This document shows, piece by piece, positions 35,187 through 44,954 of a DNA stretch of 64,000 nucleotides. This DNA is from Isoptericola halotolerans (GTDB taxonomy: Bacteria > Actinomycetota > Actinomycetes > Actinomycetales > Cellulomonadaceae): positions 806,001 through 870,000 of the forward strand of contig NZ_JABEZU010000001.1 in NCBI RefSeq assembly GCF_013149785.1, in the 5' to 3' direction. The position numbers and the translations under genes were made by a program. Within the stretch, counting starts at the first letter, position 1, and each line of letters begins with the position of its first letter. The notes under the pieces are model-generated. The model saw nothing but the letters and a program-made list of their open reading frames with translations. It was not told where the DNA came from and did not search any database.

Positions 35187-35840
35187 ATGACCAACCAGCA
35201 GAAGAACATGACCGCGGTGCTCGGCACCAAGCTCGGCATGACGCAGACCTGGGACGACGCGGGCAAGCTCGTTCCCGTCACCGTCGTCGCCGTTCCCACC
35301 AACGTGGTGACGCAGGTCCGTGCCGCGGACTCGGACGGCTACGCGGCCGTCCAGCTCGCCGCCGGCCAGATCGACCCGCGCAAGGTCACGAAGCCGCTCA
35401 AGGGCCACTTCGAGAAGGCCGGCGTCACGCCGCGTCGTCACGTCGTCGAGGTCCGTACCGACGACGCCGGCGAGTACTCGACCGGCCAGGAGATCACCGC
35501 CGAGGCCTTCGAGGCCGGGGCCGTGGTCGACGTCGTCGGCACCACCAAGGGCAAGGGCACCGCCGGTGTGATGAAGCGTCACGGCTTCTCCGGCGTCGGC
35601 GCCTCGCACGGTGCGCACCGCAACCACCGCAAGCCGGGTTCGATCGGCGGCGCCTCCACGCCCTCGCGCGTGTTCAAGGGCATGCGGATGGCCGGTCGCA
35701 TGGGCCACGCCCGCAAGACCGTCCAGAACCTGACCGTCCACGCGGTCGACGCGGAGAAGGGCCTGCTGCTCGTCAAGGGCGCGGTCCCGGGTCCCAAGGG
35801 CGGCATCGTCCTCGTCCGTACCGCCGCGAAGGGAGCCTGA
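35187..35840 (+). CDS. rplC: 50S ribosomal protein L3
   Basis: A 217-residue assembly-initiator protein reaching the peptidyl transferase centre. [19 protein letters not shown] and the extended loop around [20 protein letters not shown] are diagnostic. ATG with GGCTGGAG upstream; six bases before rplD. Confidence 0.97.
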   Translation: MTNQQKNMTAVLGTKLGMTQTWDDAGKLVPVTVVAVPTNVVTQVRAADSDGYAAVQLAAGQIDPRKVTKPLKGHFEKAGVTPRRHVVEVRTDDAGEYSTGQEITAEAFEAGAVVDVVGTTKGKGTAGVMKRHGFSGVGASHGAHRNHRKPGSIGGASTPSRVFKGMRMAGRMGHARKTVQNLTVHAVDAEKGLLLVKGAVPGPKGGIVLVRTAAKGA

Positions 35841-35845
35841 GACAG

Positions 35846-36559
35846 ATGGCCAACCTGAACGTCGACGTGCTCGACGCCACCGGTAAGAAGGCCGGCACCG
35901 CCGAGCTTCCTGCCGAGGTCTTCGACGTCGTCACGAACGTCCCGCTGATCCACCAGGTGGTCGTCGCCCAGCGCGCTGCGGCGCGCCAGGGCACCGCGTC
36001 CACCAAGACGCGCGGCGAGGTTCGCGGCGGCGGTCGCAAGCCGTACAAGCAGAAGGGCACCGGCCGCGCCCGTCAGGGTTCGACCCGCGCCCCGCAGTTC
36101 GCCGGCGGTGGCACCGTCCACGGCCCGCAGCCGCGCAAGTACGACCAGCGCACCCCGAAGAAGATGAAGGCGGCCGCCCTGCGCGGTGCGCTCTCGGACC
36201 GGGCTCGTGCGGGCCGCGTGCACGTGGTGTCGGGCTTCGGCGTCGACGGCGTGCCGTCGACCAAGACCGCGCTCAGCACGCTCGCCACGCTCAGCGACCG
36301 CCGGCACGTGCTGGTCGTCACGGAGCGCACCGACGAGCTGACCATCAAGTCGCTCCGCAACGTCGAGCAGGTCCACCTGCTCACCGCGGACCAGCTCAAC
36401 ACCTACGACGTGCTCGTCTCCGACGACATCGTCTTCACGCAGGGCGCGCTCGACGCGTTCCTGGCGGGCCCGGCCACGGGCAAGCCGGTGAAGGCCGTCG
36501 CCACGGAGAGCGACGTCGAGGCCGAGGCCGCGACGACCACCGAGGAGGCCACCAAGTGA
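35846..36559 (+). CDS. rplD: 50S ribosomal protein L4
   Basis: A 237-residue protein lining the exit tunnel. The tunnel loop [20 protein letters not shown] and [20 protein letters not shown] is present. A C-terminal Ala/Thr/Glu-rich extension goes beyond the usual ~205 residues. In E. coli L4 represses its own operon; here the rpsJ leader would be the target to examine. Its stop overlaps the rplW start (GTGA). Confidence 0.97.
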   Translation: MANLNVDVLDATGKKAGTAELPAEVFDVVTNVPLIHQVVVAQRAAARQGTASTKTRGEVRGGGRKPYKQKGTGRARQGSTRAPQFAGGGTVHGPQPRKYDQRTPKKMKAAALRGALSDRARAGRVHVVSGFGVDGVPSTKTALSTLATLSDRRHVLVVTERTDELTIKSLRNVEQVHLLTADQLNTYDVLVSDDIVFTQGALDAFLAGPATGKPVKAVATESDVEAEAATTTEEATK

Positions 36560-36858
36560 CCGCCGTGACGAAGGACCCGCGCGACATCCTGATCGCGCCG
36601 GTCGTCTCCGAGAAGTCCTACAACCTCCTCGACGAGGGCAAGTACACCTTCGTCGTGGACCCGGACGCCAACAAGACCGAGATCAAGATCGCGGTCGAGC
36701 AGGTCTTCGGTGTGAAGGTCGCCTCGGTGAACACGATCAACCGCAAGGGCAAGACGCGTCGCACGCGTTACGGCCTGGGCAAGCGCAAGGACACGAAGCG
36801 TGCGATCGTCACCCTCCGCGAGGGTTCGATCGACATCTTCGGCGGTCCGGTCGGCTGA
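36556..36858 (+). CDS. rplW: 50S ribosomal protein L23
   Basis: A 100-residue protein at the tunnel exit, docking site for trigger factor and [22 protein letters not shown] and the RNA-binding [18 protein letters not shown] segment are visible. GTG start within the rplD stop indicates coupling. Confidence 0.97.
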   Translation: MTAVTKDPRDILIAPVVSEKSYNLLDEGKYTFVVDPDANKTEIKIAVEQVFGVKVASVNTINRKGKTRRTRYGLGKRKDTKRAIVTLREGSIDIFGGPVG

Positions 36859-36889
36859 GCCGGACGAGAGCAGATCGAGGACAACTTCC

Positions 36890-37726
36890 ATGGGAATCCG
36901 TAAGCACAAGCCGACGACGCCCGGCCGCCGAGGCTCGAGCGTTGCCGACTTCGTCGAGATCACGCGCTCCGCGCCGGAGAAGTCGCTGGTTCGTCCGCTG
37001 TCGAAGACTGGCGGCCGCAACAACTCCGGTCGGATCACCACCCGCCACAAGGGTGGTGGCCACAAGCGCGCCTACCGAGTGATCGACTTCCGTCGTCACG
37101 ACAAGGACGGCGTGCCGGCCAAGGTCGCGCACATCGAGTACGACCCGAACCGCACGGCGCGCATCGCGCTGCTGCACTACGCCGACGGCACGAAGCGTTA
37201 CATTGTGGCGCCGAACAAGCTGAAGCAGGGCGACACGGTCGAGGCCGGTCCCGGTGCCGACATCAAGCCCGGCAACAACCTTCCGCTGCGCAACATCCCC
37301 ACGGGTACGGTCATCCACGCTGTCGAGCTCCGGCCCGGCGGCGGCGCGAAGATCGCCCGTTCAGCGGGGGCATCCGTGCAGCTCGTCGCGAAGGACGGTC
37401 CCTACGCCCAGCTGCGTATGCCGTCCGGCGAGATCCGGAACGTCGACCTCCGCTGCCGCGGGACCGTCGGCGAGGTCGGGAACGCCGAGCAGTCGAACAT
37501 CAACTGGGGCAAGGCCGGCCGCAACCGCTGGAAGGGCATCCGCCCGACCGTGCGTGGTGTCGTCATGAACCCGGTCGACCACCCGCACGGTGGTGGTGAG
37601 GGCAAGACCTCCGGTGGCCGTCACCCGGTCAGCCCGTGGGGCCAGCCCGAGGGCCGGACCCGCCGCCCGAACAAGTCGAGCGACCGGATGATCGTCCGCC
37701 GTCGCCGTACCGGCAAGAAGCGCTGA
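36890..37726 (+). CDS. rplB: 50S ribosomal protein L2
   Basis: A 278-residue protein close to the peptidyl transferase centre. The ATG ([20 protein letters not shown]) gives the family N-terminus; a longer frame starting inside rplW was rejected. The functionally key segment [18 protein letters not shown], with its conserved His, is intact. Confidence 0.97.
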   Translation: MGIRKHKPTTPGRRGSSVADFVEITRSAPEKSLVRPLSKTGGRNNSGRITTRHKGGGHKRAYRVIDFRRHDKDGVPAKVAHIEYDPNRTARIALLHYADGTKRYIVAPNKLKQGDTVEAGPGADIKPGNNLPLRNIPTGTVIHAVELRPGGGAKIARSAGASVQLVAKDGPYAQLRMPSGEIRNVDLRCRGTVGEVGNAEQSNINWGKAGRNRWKGIRPTVRGVVMNPVDHPHGGGEGKTSGGRHPVSPWGQPEGRTRRPNKSSDRMIVRRRRTGKKR

Positions 37727-37740
37727 TAGGAGCCTGACAG

Positions 37741-38022
37741 ATGCCTCGTAGCCTGAAGAAGGGCCCCTTCGTCGACGACCACCTTCAGAAGAAGGTGGAC
37801 GCGCAGAACGAGAAGGGGACCAAGAACGTCATCAAGACCTGGTCCCGCCGGTCGGTCATCACGCCCGACTTCCTCGGTCACACCTTCGCCGTGCACGACG
37901 GGCGGAAGCACACCCCGGTCTTCGTGACCGAGGCCATGGTGGGCCACAAGCTCGGCGAGTTCGCTCCCACGCGGACCTTCCGCGGCCACGTGAAGGACGA
38001 CCGGAAGGGCCGCCGCCGCTGA
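37741..38022 (+). CDS. rpsS: 30S ribosomal protein S19
   Basis: A 93-residue 30S head protein contacting S13. [19 protein letters not shown] and [20 protein letters not shown] are typical. Fifteen bases after rplB with a GATAGGAG site. Confidence 0.97.
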   Translation: MPRSLKKGPFVDDHLQKKVDAQNEKGTKNVIKTWSRRSVITPDFLGHTFAVHDGRKHTPVFVTEAMVGHKLGEFAPTRTFRGHVKDDRKGRRR

Positions 38023-38065
38023 GCGGCGCGCCCCTGTCGGTCTGAGAAAAGGAAGCAGGACAGCA

Positions 38066-38434
38066 ATGGAAGCCAAGGCGCAGGCGCGGTTCGTCCGTGT
38101 CACGCCCCAGAAGGCCCGGCGCGTCGTGGACCTCATCCGTGGCAAGCAGGCCGTCGAGGCCGTCGCGGTGCTGAAGTTCGCGCCGCAGGCCGCGAGCGAG
38201 CCGGTCCGCAAGGTCGTCGAGTCCGCTGTGGCGAATGCCCGGGTCAAGGCCGACCGCGCGAGCGAGCGCTTCGACGAGACCGAGTACGTGGTCTCCGAGG
38301 TGTACGTGGACGAGGGGCCGACGCTCAAGCGGTTCCGTCCGCGGGCGCAGGGGCGTGCGAGCCAGATCCTCAAGCGCACCAGCCACATCACCGTGGTCGT
38401 CGCACCGCGTGAGCAGAAGGAAGGGGCCCGATAG
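38066..38434 (+). CDS. rplV: 50S ribosomal protein L22
   Basis: A 122-residue tunnel protein. [20 protein letters not shown] and the beta-hairpin tip region [20 protein letters not shown] identify it; no insertion in the macrolide-relevant hairpin is visible. Its last base is the first base of the rpsC GTG. Confidence 0.97.
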   Translation: MEAKAQARFVRVTPQKARRVVDLIRGKQAVEAVAVLKFAPQAASEPVRKVVESAVANARVKADRASERFDETEYVVSEVYVDEGPTLKRFRPRAQGRASQILKRTSHITVVVAPREQKEGAR

Positions 38435-39285
38435 TGGGGCAGAAGATTCACCCGCACGGGTACCGCCTCGGCATCACCACCGACCACCGGTCGCGCTGGT
38501 TCGCCGACAGCACCAAGCCCGGTCAGCGGTACCGCGACTACGTCCGCGAGGACGTCGAGATCCGCAAGCTCATGAGCACGGGTCTCGAGCGTGCCGGCAT
38601 CGCCAAGGTCGAGATCGAGCGCACCCGCGACCGTGTCCGCGTGGACATCCACACGGCGCGTCCGGGCATCGTCATCGGCCGCCGTGGCGCTGAGGCGGAC
38701 CGCATCCGTGGTGAGCTCGAGAAGCTCACGGGCAAGCAGGTCCAGCTCAACATCCTCGAGGTCAAGAACGCCGAGATCGACGCGCAGCTCGTCGCGCAGG
38801 GCATCGCCGAGCAGCTGGCGAGCCGCGTCTCCTTCCGTCGCGCCATGCGCAAGGGCATCCAGTCCGCGCAGCGTGCCGGTGCCAAGGGGATCCGTGTGCA
38901 GGTCGCCGGTCGTCTCGGCGGCGCCGAGATGAGCCGGTCGGAGTTCTACCGCGAAGGCCGTGTGCCGCTGCACACCCTGCGCGCGAACATCGACTACGGC
39001 TTCTTCGAGGCCCGCACGACCTTCGGCCGCATCGGTGTGAAGGTCTGGATCTACAAGGGCGACATGACCGAGAAGGAGTTCGCCGCGCAGCAGGCCGCCG
39101 CCGGTCCGCGCCAGGGCCGCGGCGGAGCCCGCGGTGGCGAGCGCCGTGGCGGTCCTCGCCGCAACGACCGCAACGAGCGTCCGTCGCAGCCGAAGCAGCA
39201 GTCCGCTGCCGAGGCACCCGCCGCGTCCGACGCGCCGGCCCCGGCCGACCAGGCCGCGGCCCCCGAGTCCGGAACGGAGGCCTGA
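38434..39285 (+). CDS. rpsC: 30S ribosomal protein S3 with long C-terminal extension
   Basis: A 283-residue mRNA-entry protein with helicase activity. The KH domain is clear ([20 protein letters not shown]). The conserved core ends near residue 215 ([11 protein letters not shown]-like, here [17 protein letters not shown]). A further ~65-residue tail follows, first Arg/Gly-rich, then Ala/Pro/Gln-rich and acidic, longer than in E. coli (233 residues) and known to vary among actinobacteria. GTG start coupled to rplV by one base. Confidence 0.97.
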   Translation: MGQKIHPHGYRLGITTDHRSRWFADSTKPGQRYRDYVREDVEIRKLMSTGLERAGIAKVEIERTRDRVRVDIHTARPGIVIGRRGAEADRIRGELEKLTGKQVQLNILEVKNAEIDAQLVAQGIAEQLASRVSFRRAMRKGIQSAQRAGAKGIRVQVAGRLGGAEMSRSEFYREGRVPLHTLRANIDYGFFEARTTFGRIGVKVWIYKGDMTEKEFAAQQAAAGPRQGRGGARGGERRGGPRRNDRNERPSQPKQQSAAEAPAASDAPAPADQAAAPESGTEA

Positions 39286-39288
39286 GTC

Positions 39289-39708
39289 ATGCTGATCCCG
39301 CGCAGACTCAAGCACCGCAAGCAGCACCACCCGAAGCGCTCCGGCATGGCCAAGGGTGGCACCACGATCTCGTTCGGCGACTACGGCATCCAGGCTCTCG
39401 AGCCCGCCTACGTCACCAACCGTCAGATCGAGGCTGCTCGTATCGCGATGACCCGCCACATCAAGCGTGGCGGCAAGGTCTGGATCAACATCTACCCGGA
39501 CCGTCCGCTCACCAAGAAGCCTGCCGAGACCCGCATGGGTTCCGGTAAGGGTTCGCCCGAGTGGTGGGTCGCCAACGTCAAGCCCGGCCGCATCGTCTTC
39601 GAGCTGGCCGGTGTCCCTGAGGAGCTTGCTCGCGAGGCGCTTCGCCGCGCGATGCACAAGCTCCCGATGAAGTGCCGTTTCGTGGTGCGCGAAGGTGGTG
39701 CGAACTGA
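39289..39708 (+). CDS. rplP: 50S ribosomal protein L16
   Basis: A 139-residue protein binding tRNA elbow regions between A and P sites. [40 protein letters not shown] and [14 protein letters not shown] are diagnostic. Three bases after rpsC; its stop shares a base with the rpmC ATG. Confidence 0.97.
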   Translation: MLIPRRLKHRKQHHPKRSGMAKGGTTISFGDYGIQALEPAYVTNRQIEAARIAMTRHIKRGGKVWINIYPDRPLTKKPAETRMGSGKGSPEWWVANVKPGRIVFELAGVPEELAREALRRAMHKLPMKCRFVVREGGAN

Positions 39709-39947
39709 TGGCTATCGGTACCCAGGGTCTTGCCCTGGCCGACCTCGACGGCTTCGACGACGAGACTCTCGTCGCCAAGGTCAAGGAGCAGAAGCAGGAG
39801 CTCTTCAACCTGCGCTTCCAGGCCGCCACCGGCCAGCTCGAGTCGCACGGCCGCCTCAAGGCGGTCAAGCGTGACATCGCGCGGATCTACACGGTCCTGC
39901 GTGAGCGCGAGCTCGGCATCCGTACGGCCCCGAGCGTGAGTGAGTGA
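39708..39947 (+). CDS. rpmC: 50S ribosomal protein L29
   Basis: A 79-residue two-helix protein at the tunnel exit. The signature [20 protein letters not shown] is present. The ATG at 39708 is coupled to rplP; an upstream in-frame start inside rplP is not needed. Confidence 0.96.
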   Translation: MAIGTQGLALADLDGFDDETLVAKVKEQKQELFNLRFQAATGQLESHGRLKAVKRDIARIYTVLRERELGIRTAPSVSE

Positions 39948-39954
39948 GGCTTTG

Positions 39955-40239
39955 ATGAGCGAGAACACCGAGACGGTGACCACCGAGGAGCGGGCGAGCC
40001 GCAAGGTGCGCCGCGGCTACGTCGTCAGCGACAAGATGGACAAGACCATCGTCGTCGAGGTCGAGGACCGTGTGAAGCACCCGCTCTACGGCAAGGTCAT
40101 GCGCCGTACCAACAAGGTCAAGGTGCACGACGAGCAGAACACCGCCGGTATCGGCGACCTGGTCGTCATCATGGAGACCCGCCCGCTGTCCGCGACCAAG
40201 CGGTGGCGTCTGGTGGAGCTCCTCGAGAAGGCCAAGTAA
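39955..40239 (+). CDS. rpsQ: 30S ribosomal protein S17
   Basis: A 94-residue OB-fold 16S rRNA-binding protein. [20 protein letters not shown] and the [20 protein letters not shown] block identify it. I chose the ATG at 39955, which has GTGAGGC upstream, over a GTG 15 bases earlier. Last gene of the S10 part; a hairpin lies before rplN. Confidence 0.96.
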   Translation: MSENTETVTTEERASRKVRRGYVVSDKMDKTIVVEVEDRVKHPLYGKVMRRTNKVKVHDEQNTAGIGDLVVIMETRPLSATKRWRLVELLEKAK

Positions 40240-40252
40240 GACAGTCCTTCCC

Positions 40253-40295
40253 GGTGGGGACGCGGTGTGACACACGTATGCGTCGGGTCCCCACC
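40253..40295 (+). promoter_or_regulatory. hairpin between rpsQ and rplN at the S10/spc boundary
   Basis: GGTGGGGAC pairs with GTCCCCACC (9 bp) across a 25-nt loop containing GTGTGACACAC, itself able to pair. The gap is 133 bases, the longest between rpsJ and rplO. It may be an attenuator or processing site between the S10 and spc parts. Confidence 0.4.
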
Positions 40296-40372
40296 ACAGC
40301 AACTATCCGTTCGGCAAGGCTCGCCCGGGAGATCCTGGGCAGAGAACCGGCTCGACGACAGGAGATCAATCA

Positions 40373-40741
40373 ATGATCCAGCAGGAGTCGCGACTGCGGG
40401 TCGCCGACAACACGGGTGCCAAGGAGATTCTCTGCATCCGTGTTCTCGGTGGATCCGGCCGTCGCTACGCCGGTATCGGCGACACCATCGTCGCCACCGT
40501 CAAGGACGCGATCCCGGGCGGCAACGTGAAGAAGGGCGATGTGGTCAAGGCCGTCATCGTCCGGACCGTCAAGGAGCGCCGTCGTCCCGACGGTTCCTAC
40601 ATCAAGTTCGACGAGAACGCCGCCGTCATCCTCAAGACCGACGGCGAGCCGCGCGGTACGCGCATCTTCGGCCCGGTCGGTCGCGAGCTGCGCGACAAGC
40701 GGTTCATGAAGATCATCTCGTTGGCCCCGGAGGTGCTCTGA
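40373..40741 (+). CDS. rplN: 50S ribosomal protein L14
   Basis: A 122-residue protein at the subunit interface. [20 protein letters not shown] and the signature [20 protein letters not shown] are present. ATG with ACAGGAGAT site. First gene of the spc part. Confidence 0.97.
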   Translation: MIQQESRLRVADNTGAKEILCIRVLGGSGRRYAGIGDTIVATVKDAIPGGNVKKGDVVKAVIVRTVKERRRPDGSYIKFDENAAVILKTDGEPRGTRIFGPVGRELRDKRFMKIISLAPEVL

Positions 40742-40743
40742 CC

Positions 40744-41085
40744 ATGGCGAAGATCAAGAAGGGCGACCAGGTCCAGGTGATCTCTGGTCGCGACAAGGGC
40801 CTGACGGGCCGCGTGCTCGAGGTGCTCACCGACAGCGACCGCATCGTCGTCGAGGGCGTCCAGCGCGTGACCAAGCACGTGAAGGCCGGCCAGACGTCGC
40901 GTGGCACCCGCACGGGTGGCATCGAGACCGTCGAGGCGCCGATCCACGTCTCCAACGTGATGCTGGTCGACCCCGAGAGCAAGAAGCCGACCCGCGTCGG
41001 GTTCCGCCTCGAGGAGGTCGAGCAGGACGGTCGCACCCGTACGGTGCGCGTCCGCTACGCCAAGCGCTCCGGGAAGGACATCTGA
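40744..41085 (+). CDS. rplX: 50S ribosomal protein L24
   Basis: A 113-residue assembly-initiator with a KOW motif ([20 protein letters not shown]). The ATG two bases after the rplN stop gives the family start. Its last base overlaps the rplE ATG. Confidence 0.97.
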   Translation: MAKIKKGDQVQVISGRDKGLTGRVLEVLTDSDRIVVEGVQRVTKHVKAGQTSRGTRTGGIETVEAPIHVSNVMLVDPESKKPTRVGFRLEEVEQDGRTRTVRVRYAKRSGKDI

Positions 41086-41657
41086 TGACCGAGACGACTC
41101 TCGAGGCCAAGGTCCAGCCGCGCCTCAAGCAGAAGTACCGCGAGGAGATCCTTGCCGCGCTCCAGGAGGAGTTCGGTCACTCGAACCTCCACCAGGTCGC
41201 CGGCCTGACGAAGATCGTCGTCAACATGGGTGTCGGTGACGCGGCGAAGGACTCGAAGCTGATCGAGGGCGCGATCCGCGACCTCACGGCGATCACGGGC
41301 CAGAAGCCGCAGATCAACCGTGCGAAGAAGTCCATCGCGCAGTTCAAGCTGCGCGAGGGCATGCCGATCGGTGCGCACGTCACGTTGCGCGGCGACCGCA
41401 TGTGGGAGTTCCTCGACCGTCTGCTGTCGATCGCGCTGCCGCGTATCCGCGACTTCCGTGGTCTGAGCCCGAAGCAGTTCGACGGGCACGGCAACTACAC
41501 GTTCGGTCTCACGGAGCAGTCGATGTTCCACGAGATCGACCAGGACAAGATCGACCGGGTCCGCGGCATGGACATCACGGTCGTGACCACGGCGACGACC
41601 GACGACGAGGGCCGCTCCCTGCTGCGCCGTCTCGGTTTCCCCTTCAAGGAGAACTGA
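41085..41657 (+). CDS. rplE: 50S ribosomal protein L5
   Basis: A 190-residue 5S rRNA-binding protein at the central protuberance. [20 protein letters not shown] and the block [20 protein letters not shown] followed by [14 protein letters not shown] are typical. The start codon shares a base with the rplX stop. Confidence 0.97.
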   Translation: MTETTLEAKVQPRLKQKYREEILAALQEEFGHSNLHQVAGLTKIVVNMGVGDAAKDSKLIEGAIRDLTAITGQKPQINRAKKSIAQFKLREGMPIGAHVTLRGDRMWEFLDRLLSIALPRIRDFRGLSPKQFDGHGNYTFGLTEQSMFHEIDQDKIDRVRGMDITVVTTATTDDEGRSLLRRLGFPFKEN

Positions 41658-41658
41658 C

Positions 41659-41844
41659 ATGGCGAAGAAGGCCCTGATCAACAAGGCGAACGCCAAGCCG
41701 AAGTTCGCCGTGCGCGCCTACACCCGGTGCCAGCGGTGCGGTCGTCCGCACTCGGTCTACCGCAAGTTCGGCCTGTGCCGGATCTGCCTGCGGGAGATGG
41801 CCCACCGTGGTGAGCTCCCCGGCGTCACCAAGAGCAGCTGGTAA
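41659..41844 (+). CDS. rpsN: 30S ribosomal protein S14 type Z (zinc-binding)
   Basis: A 61-residue short S14 with four cysteines in CQRCGRPH and CRICLREM, which coordinate zinc. One base separates it from rplE. Many bacteria keep a zinc-free paralogue for zinc starvation; none is in this window. Confidence 0.97.
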   Translation: MAKKALINKANAKPKFAVRAYTRCQRCGRPHSVYRKFGLCRICLREMAHRGELPGVTKSSW

Positions 41845-41861
41845 ATCAACTACGCCGTAGG

Positions 41862-41893
41862 TCCGTGCGGCGCTCCTCGGAGCGCCGCACGGA
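41862..41893 (+). promoter_or_regulatory. 15-bp perfect hairpin in the rpsN-rpsH gap
   Basis: Two 15-base arms (41862-41876 and 41879-41893) with only two bases between them (a loop of about six once the terminal pairs open), in a 79-base gap inside the spc operon. There is no T-run. Being just upstream of rpsH it could be an S8 target for translational control (S8 represses spc in E. coli), an attenuator, or a processing site. Confidence 0.5.
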
Positions 41894-41923
41894 TACCCCG
41901 GCGAGGAAGGGCTGGAGCCCGAT

Positions 41924-42322
41924 ATGACTATGACCGACCCGATCGCAGACATGCTGACACGTCTGCGTAACGCGAACTCGGCGCACCACGACACGGTCAC
42001 GATGCCGTTCTCGAAGCTGAAGTCGCGGATCGCGGACATCCTGCAGGCCGAGGGTTACATCACCGGCTGGACCGTCGAGGACGCGAAGGTGGGCAAGGAC
42101 CTCACCATCAACCTCAAGTACGGCCCGAGCCGCGAGCGCGCCCTGACGGGCGTGCGCCGTGTCTCGAAGCCCGGCCTGCGCGTGTACGCGAAGTCCACCA
42201 ATCTGCCCAAGGTCCTCGGCGGCCTCGGCGTGGCCATCCTGTCCACCTCGTCCGGGCTCCTGACCGACCGTCAGGCCCAGGACAAGGGCGTGGGCGGCGA
42301 AGTCCTCGCCTACGTCTGGTAA
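41924..42322 (+). CDS. rpsH: 30S ribosomal protein S8
   Basis: A 132-residue 16S-binding protein. [20 protein letters not shown] and the C-terminal [20 protein letters not shown] are typical. Two ATGs lie two codons apart; both are compatible. In E. coli S8 is the spc operon repressor, relevant to the hairpin just upstream. Confidence 0.97.
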   Translation: MTMTDPIADMLTRLRNANSAHHDTVTMPFSKLKSRIADILQAEGYITGWTVEDAKVGKDLTINLKYGPSRERALTGVRRVSKPGLRVYAKSTNLPKVLGGLGVAILSTSSGLLTDRQAQDKGVGGEVLAYVW

Positions 42323-42341
42323 TCGGAAAGGAGAGACGCCA

Positions 42342-42878
42342 ATGTCTCGAATCGGCAAGCTCCCCGTTCCGGTCCCGGCCGGCGTGGACGTCACCATCAG
42401 CGGAGCGCTCGTGACTGTGAAGGGCCCCAAGGGGTCCCTCGAGCACACGGTGCCCGCACCCATCACCGTCGAGCAGGAGGACGGCAGCCTGAAGGTCGCC
42501 CGTCCCGACGAAGAGCGTTCGTCCCGTGCCCTGCACGGGCTCACCCGCACCCTGCTCGCCAACATGATCACCGGCGTGACCCAGGGCTACGAGAAGAAGC
42601 TCGAGATCGTCGGCACCGGCTACCGCGTGGCGGCCAAGGGCAAGGGCCTCGAGTTCGCCCTCGGCTTCTCGCACCCGGTGGAGGTCGCCGCTCCCGAGGG
42701 CATCACCTTCACGGTCGAGAGCCCGACGAAGTTCTCGGTGGCCGGCATCGACAAGCAGCAGGTGGGCGAGGTCTCGGCGAACATCCGCAAGATCCGCAAG
42801 CCCGAGCCCTACAAGGGCAAGGGCGTGCGCTACGCCGACGAGGTCGTCCGTCGCAAGGTCGGAAAGGCTGGTAAGTGA
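42342..42878 (+). CDS. rplF: 50S ribosomal protein L6
   Basis: A 178-residue protein next to the sarcin-ricin loop. [20 protein letters not shown] at the start and [19 protein letters not shown] near the end are diagnostic. ATG with AAAGGAGAG. The stop overlaps the rplR ATG. Confidence 0.97.
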   Translation: MSRIGKLPVPVPAGVDVTISGALVTVKGPKGSLEHTVPAPITVEQEDGSLKVARPDEERSSRALHGLTRTLLANMITGVTQGYEKKLEIVGTGYRVAAKGKGLEFALGFSHPVEVAAPEGITFTVESPTKFSVAGIDKQQVGEVSANIRKIRKPEPYKGKGVRYADEVVRRKVGKAGK

Positions 42879-43249
42879 TGGCTCTCAAGGTTCTGGGCAA
42901 GGGCAAGAGCGTCGCTCGTCAGCGCCGTCACCTTCGCCTGCGCAAGAAGATCAAGGGCACTGCAGCGCGTCCGCGCCTCGTCGTGACCCGTTCGTCCCGT
43001 CACATGGTGGCCCAGGTCGTCGACGACACCGTCGGCCGCACCGTGGTCTCCGCCTCGACGCTCGAGGCCGACCTTCGCGCCTCGAACGACGACAAGACCG
43101 CCAAGGCGCGCAAGGTCGGCGAGCTCGTCGCCGAGCGAGCGAAGGCTGCCGGGATCGACGCCGTGGTCTTCGACCGCGGCGGCAACAAGTACCACGGTCG
43201 GGTGGCTGCGGTCGCCGACGGCGCCCGCGAAGGCGGTCTGGCGCTGTGA
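42878..43249 (+). CDS. rplR: 50S ribosomal protein L18
   Basis: A 123-residue 5S rRNA-binding protein. [20 protein letters not shown] and the ending [20 protein letters not shown]-like block identify it. The ATG at 42878, not the GTG three bases earlier, fits the family start and the rplF stop overlap. Confidence 0.97.
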   Translation: MALKVLGKGKSVARQRRHLRLRKKIKGTAARPRLVVTRSSRHMVAQVVDDTVGRTVVSASTLEADLRASNDDKTAKARKVGELVAERAKAAGIDAVVFDRGGNKYHGRVAAVADGAREGGLAL

Positions 43250-43286
43250 TGACGACCACTTTCGCACGGAAGATGAGGATCCTCTG

Positions 43287-43952
43287 ATGGCTGCAGGGCA
43301 GCGCAACACCGGCGCCCCCCAGGGCGCCAACGAGTCCAAGAACGACGGTCGTCGCTCCAACCGGCGCGACGACCGCCGCAACAACCCCCGCGAGGACAAG
43401 AACGCCTTCGTCGAGCGCGTGGTCACGATCAACCGCGTCTCCAAGGTCGTCAAGGGTGGTCGTCGCTTCAGCTTCACCGCCCTGGTGGTCGTGGGCGACG
43501 CCGACGGGACCGTCGGCGTCGGCTACGGCAAGGCCAAGGAGGTTCCCTCGGCGATCGCCAAGGGTGTCGAGGAGGCGAAGAAGAACTTCTTCCGCGTTCC
43601 CCGCATCCAGGGCACCATCCCGCACCCCATCCAGGGTGAGGAAGCGGCCGGCGTCGTGTTCCTGCGGCCCGCCTCCCCGGGTACCGGTGTGATCGCCGGT
43701 GGTCCGGTGCGTGCCGTGCTGGAGTGCGCCGGGATCCACGACGTGCTGAGCAAGTCCCTCGGCTCGTCGAACGCGATCAACATCGTCCACGCCACCGTGG
43801 CGGCCCTCAAGGGCCTCGAGGAGCCGGCCGCCGTGGCCGCTCGTCGCGGTCTCCCGCTCGAGCACGTGGCCCCGGCCTCGCTCCTGCGGGCGCAGGCCGC
43901 CGGTCTTGCCGCCAAGGGCGACAAGAAGACCGACGAGAAGGTGGGTGCGTGA
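43287..43952 (+). CDS. rpsE: 30S ribosomal protein S5
   Basis: A 221-residue decoding-fidelity protein. After a hydrophilic Asn/Arg-rich N-terminal extension of about 40 residues comes the dsRNA-binding-like domain ([20 protein letters not shown]), then [17 protein letters not shown] and the C-terminal ATVAALKGL block. Start ATG with GATGAGGAT. Coupled to rpmD. Confidence 0.97.
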   Translation: MAAGQRNTGAPQGANESKNDGRRSNRRDDRRNNPREDKNAFVERVVTINRVSKVVKGGRRFSFTALVVVGDADGTVGVGYGKAKEVPSAIAKGVEEAKKNFFRVPRIQGTIPHPIQGEEAAGVVFLRPASPGTGVIAGGPVRAVLECAGIHDVLSKSLGSSNAINIVHATVAALKGLEEPAAVAARRGLPLEHVAPASLLRAQAAGLAAKGDKKTDEKVGA

Positions 43953-44134
43953 TGGCTCGCCTGAAGGTCACCCAGGTCAAGTCCGCCATCGGCGGCAAGC
44001 AGAACCAGCGTGACACGCTGCGGACCCTCGGCCTCAAGCGGATCGGCGACACCGCCGTGAAGGAGGACCGCCCGGAGATTCGTGGCATGGTCACCACGGT
44101 GGCGCACCTCGTCACCGTCGAGGAGGTCGAGTGA
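43952..44134 (+). CDS. rpmD: 50S ribosomal protein L30
   Basis: A 60-residue protein. [20 protein letters not shown] and [20 protein letters not shown] are typical. The ATG shares the last base of the rpsE stop. A longer reading upstream within rpsE was rejected. Confidence 0.96.
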   Translation: MARLKVTQVKSAIGGKQNQRDTLRTLGLKRIGDTAVKEDRPEIRGMVTTVAHLVTVEEVE

Positions 44135-44613
44135 GCATGGCCGACAGCACCGAGAAGAACGCGGCGCCGTCCCAGCCGCTGAAGGTCCACCACCTGCGTC
44201 CGGCTCCCGGCGCCAAGAAGGCCAAGACCCGTGTGGGTCGTGGTGAGGCGTCGAAGGGCAAGACGGCGGGTCGCGGTACCAAGGGGACGAAGGCTCGATA
44301 CCAGGTTCCGGCAGGTTTCGAGGGTGGGCAGGTTCCCCTGCACATGCGCCTGCCGAAGCTCCGCGGGTTCAAGAACCCGTTCCGTGTCGAGTTCCAGGTC
44401 GTGAACCTGGACAAGCTCGCCGCGCTGTACCCGAGCGGTGGCTCCGTCACCGTCGAGGACCTCGTCGCCAAGGGCGCGGTCCGCTCCGGTCAGCCGGTGA
44501 AGGTGCTCGGGACGGGTGAGATCACCGTCAAGCTGGAGATCGCGGTCGACGCGATCTCGGCGTCCGCCAAGGAGAAGATCCTGGCGGCCGGTGGCTCCGT
44601 CTCGGAGGACTGA
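44131..44613 (+). CDS. rplO: 50S ribosomal protein L15
   Basis: A 160-residue protein. [20 protein letters not shown] and [20 protein letters not shown] followed by [14 protein letters not shown] are diagnostic. I chose the GTG overlapping the rpmD stop, which has GGAGG at good spacing; an ATG six bases later is the alternative. Last gene of the spc ribosomal run before a terminator. Confidence 0.96.
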   Translation: MSMADSTEKNAAPSQPLKVHHLRPAPGAKKAKTRVGRGEASKGKTAGRGTKGTKARYQVPAGFEGGQVPLHMRLPKLRGFKNPFRVEFQVVNLDKLAALYPSGGSVTVEDLVAKGAVRSGQPVKVLGTGEITVKLEIAVDAISASAKEKILAAGGSVSED

Positions 44614-44623
44614 GAGCTGACGA

Positions 44624-44655
44624 AGGGCCGGCGGCGCACCTGCGCTGCCGGCCCT
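44624..44655 (+). terminator. terminator after rplO
   Basis: AGGGCCGGC...GCCGGCCCT, extended inward by GGCGC/GCGCT pairs, 11 bases after the stop. The gap to secY (44614-44954, 341 bases) also contains a TAGAAT -10-like hexamer at 44773-44778 with no convincing -35; no gene was seen in it. Confidence 0.75.
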
Positions 44656-44954
44656 CCGTGCTGTCCCGGACGGGGTGACGACCGTCTCGGGAACGTCTGT
44701 CGGGAGGACCGACTTCGGGCGATCTGCTAGTTTCGTTCGACGCACGTGGCCCAGGTCACGTCCCGAGGCACGTAGAATCCGTCACGGTCCGCACTGCACG
44801 CGGCGTACGCGGCGTGTGCAGCGTTCGTCGGGTGACCGGCCGGGCCACGACCGAGTCGGTGCGTCGACGCCGCGGTTCCGACCGCGGCAGTGCGTGCCAC
44901 ACCTCGCCGGACCCCGGCGACACGACACCCCGCCGCGGCGGGTCAGGAGGATAG

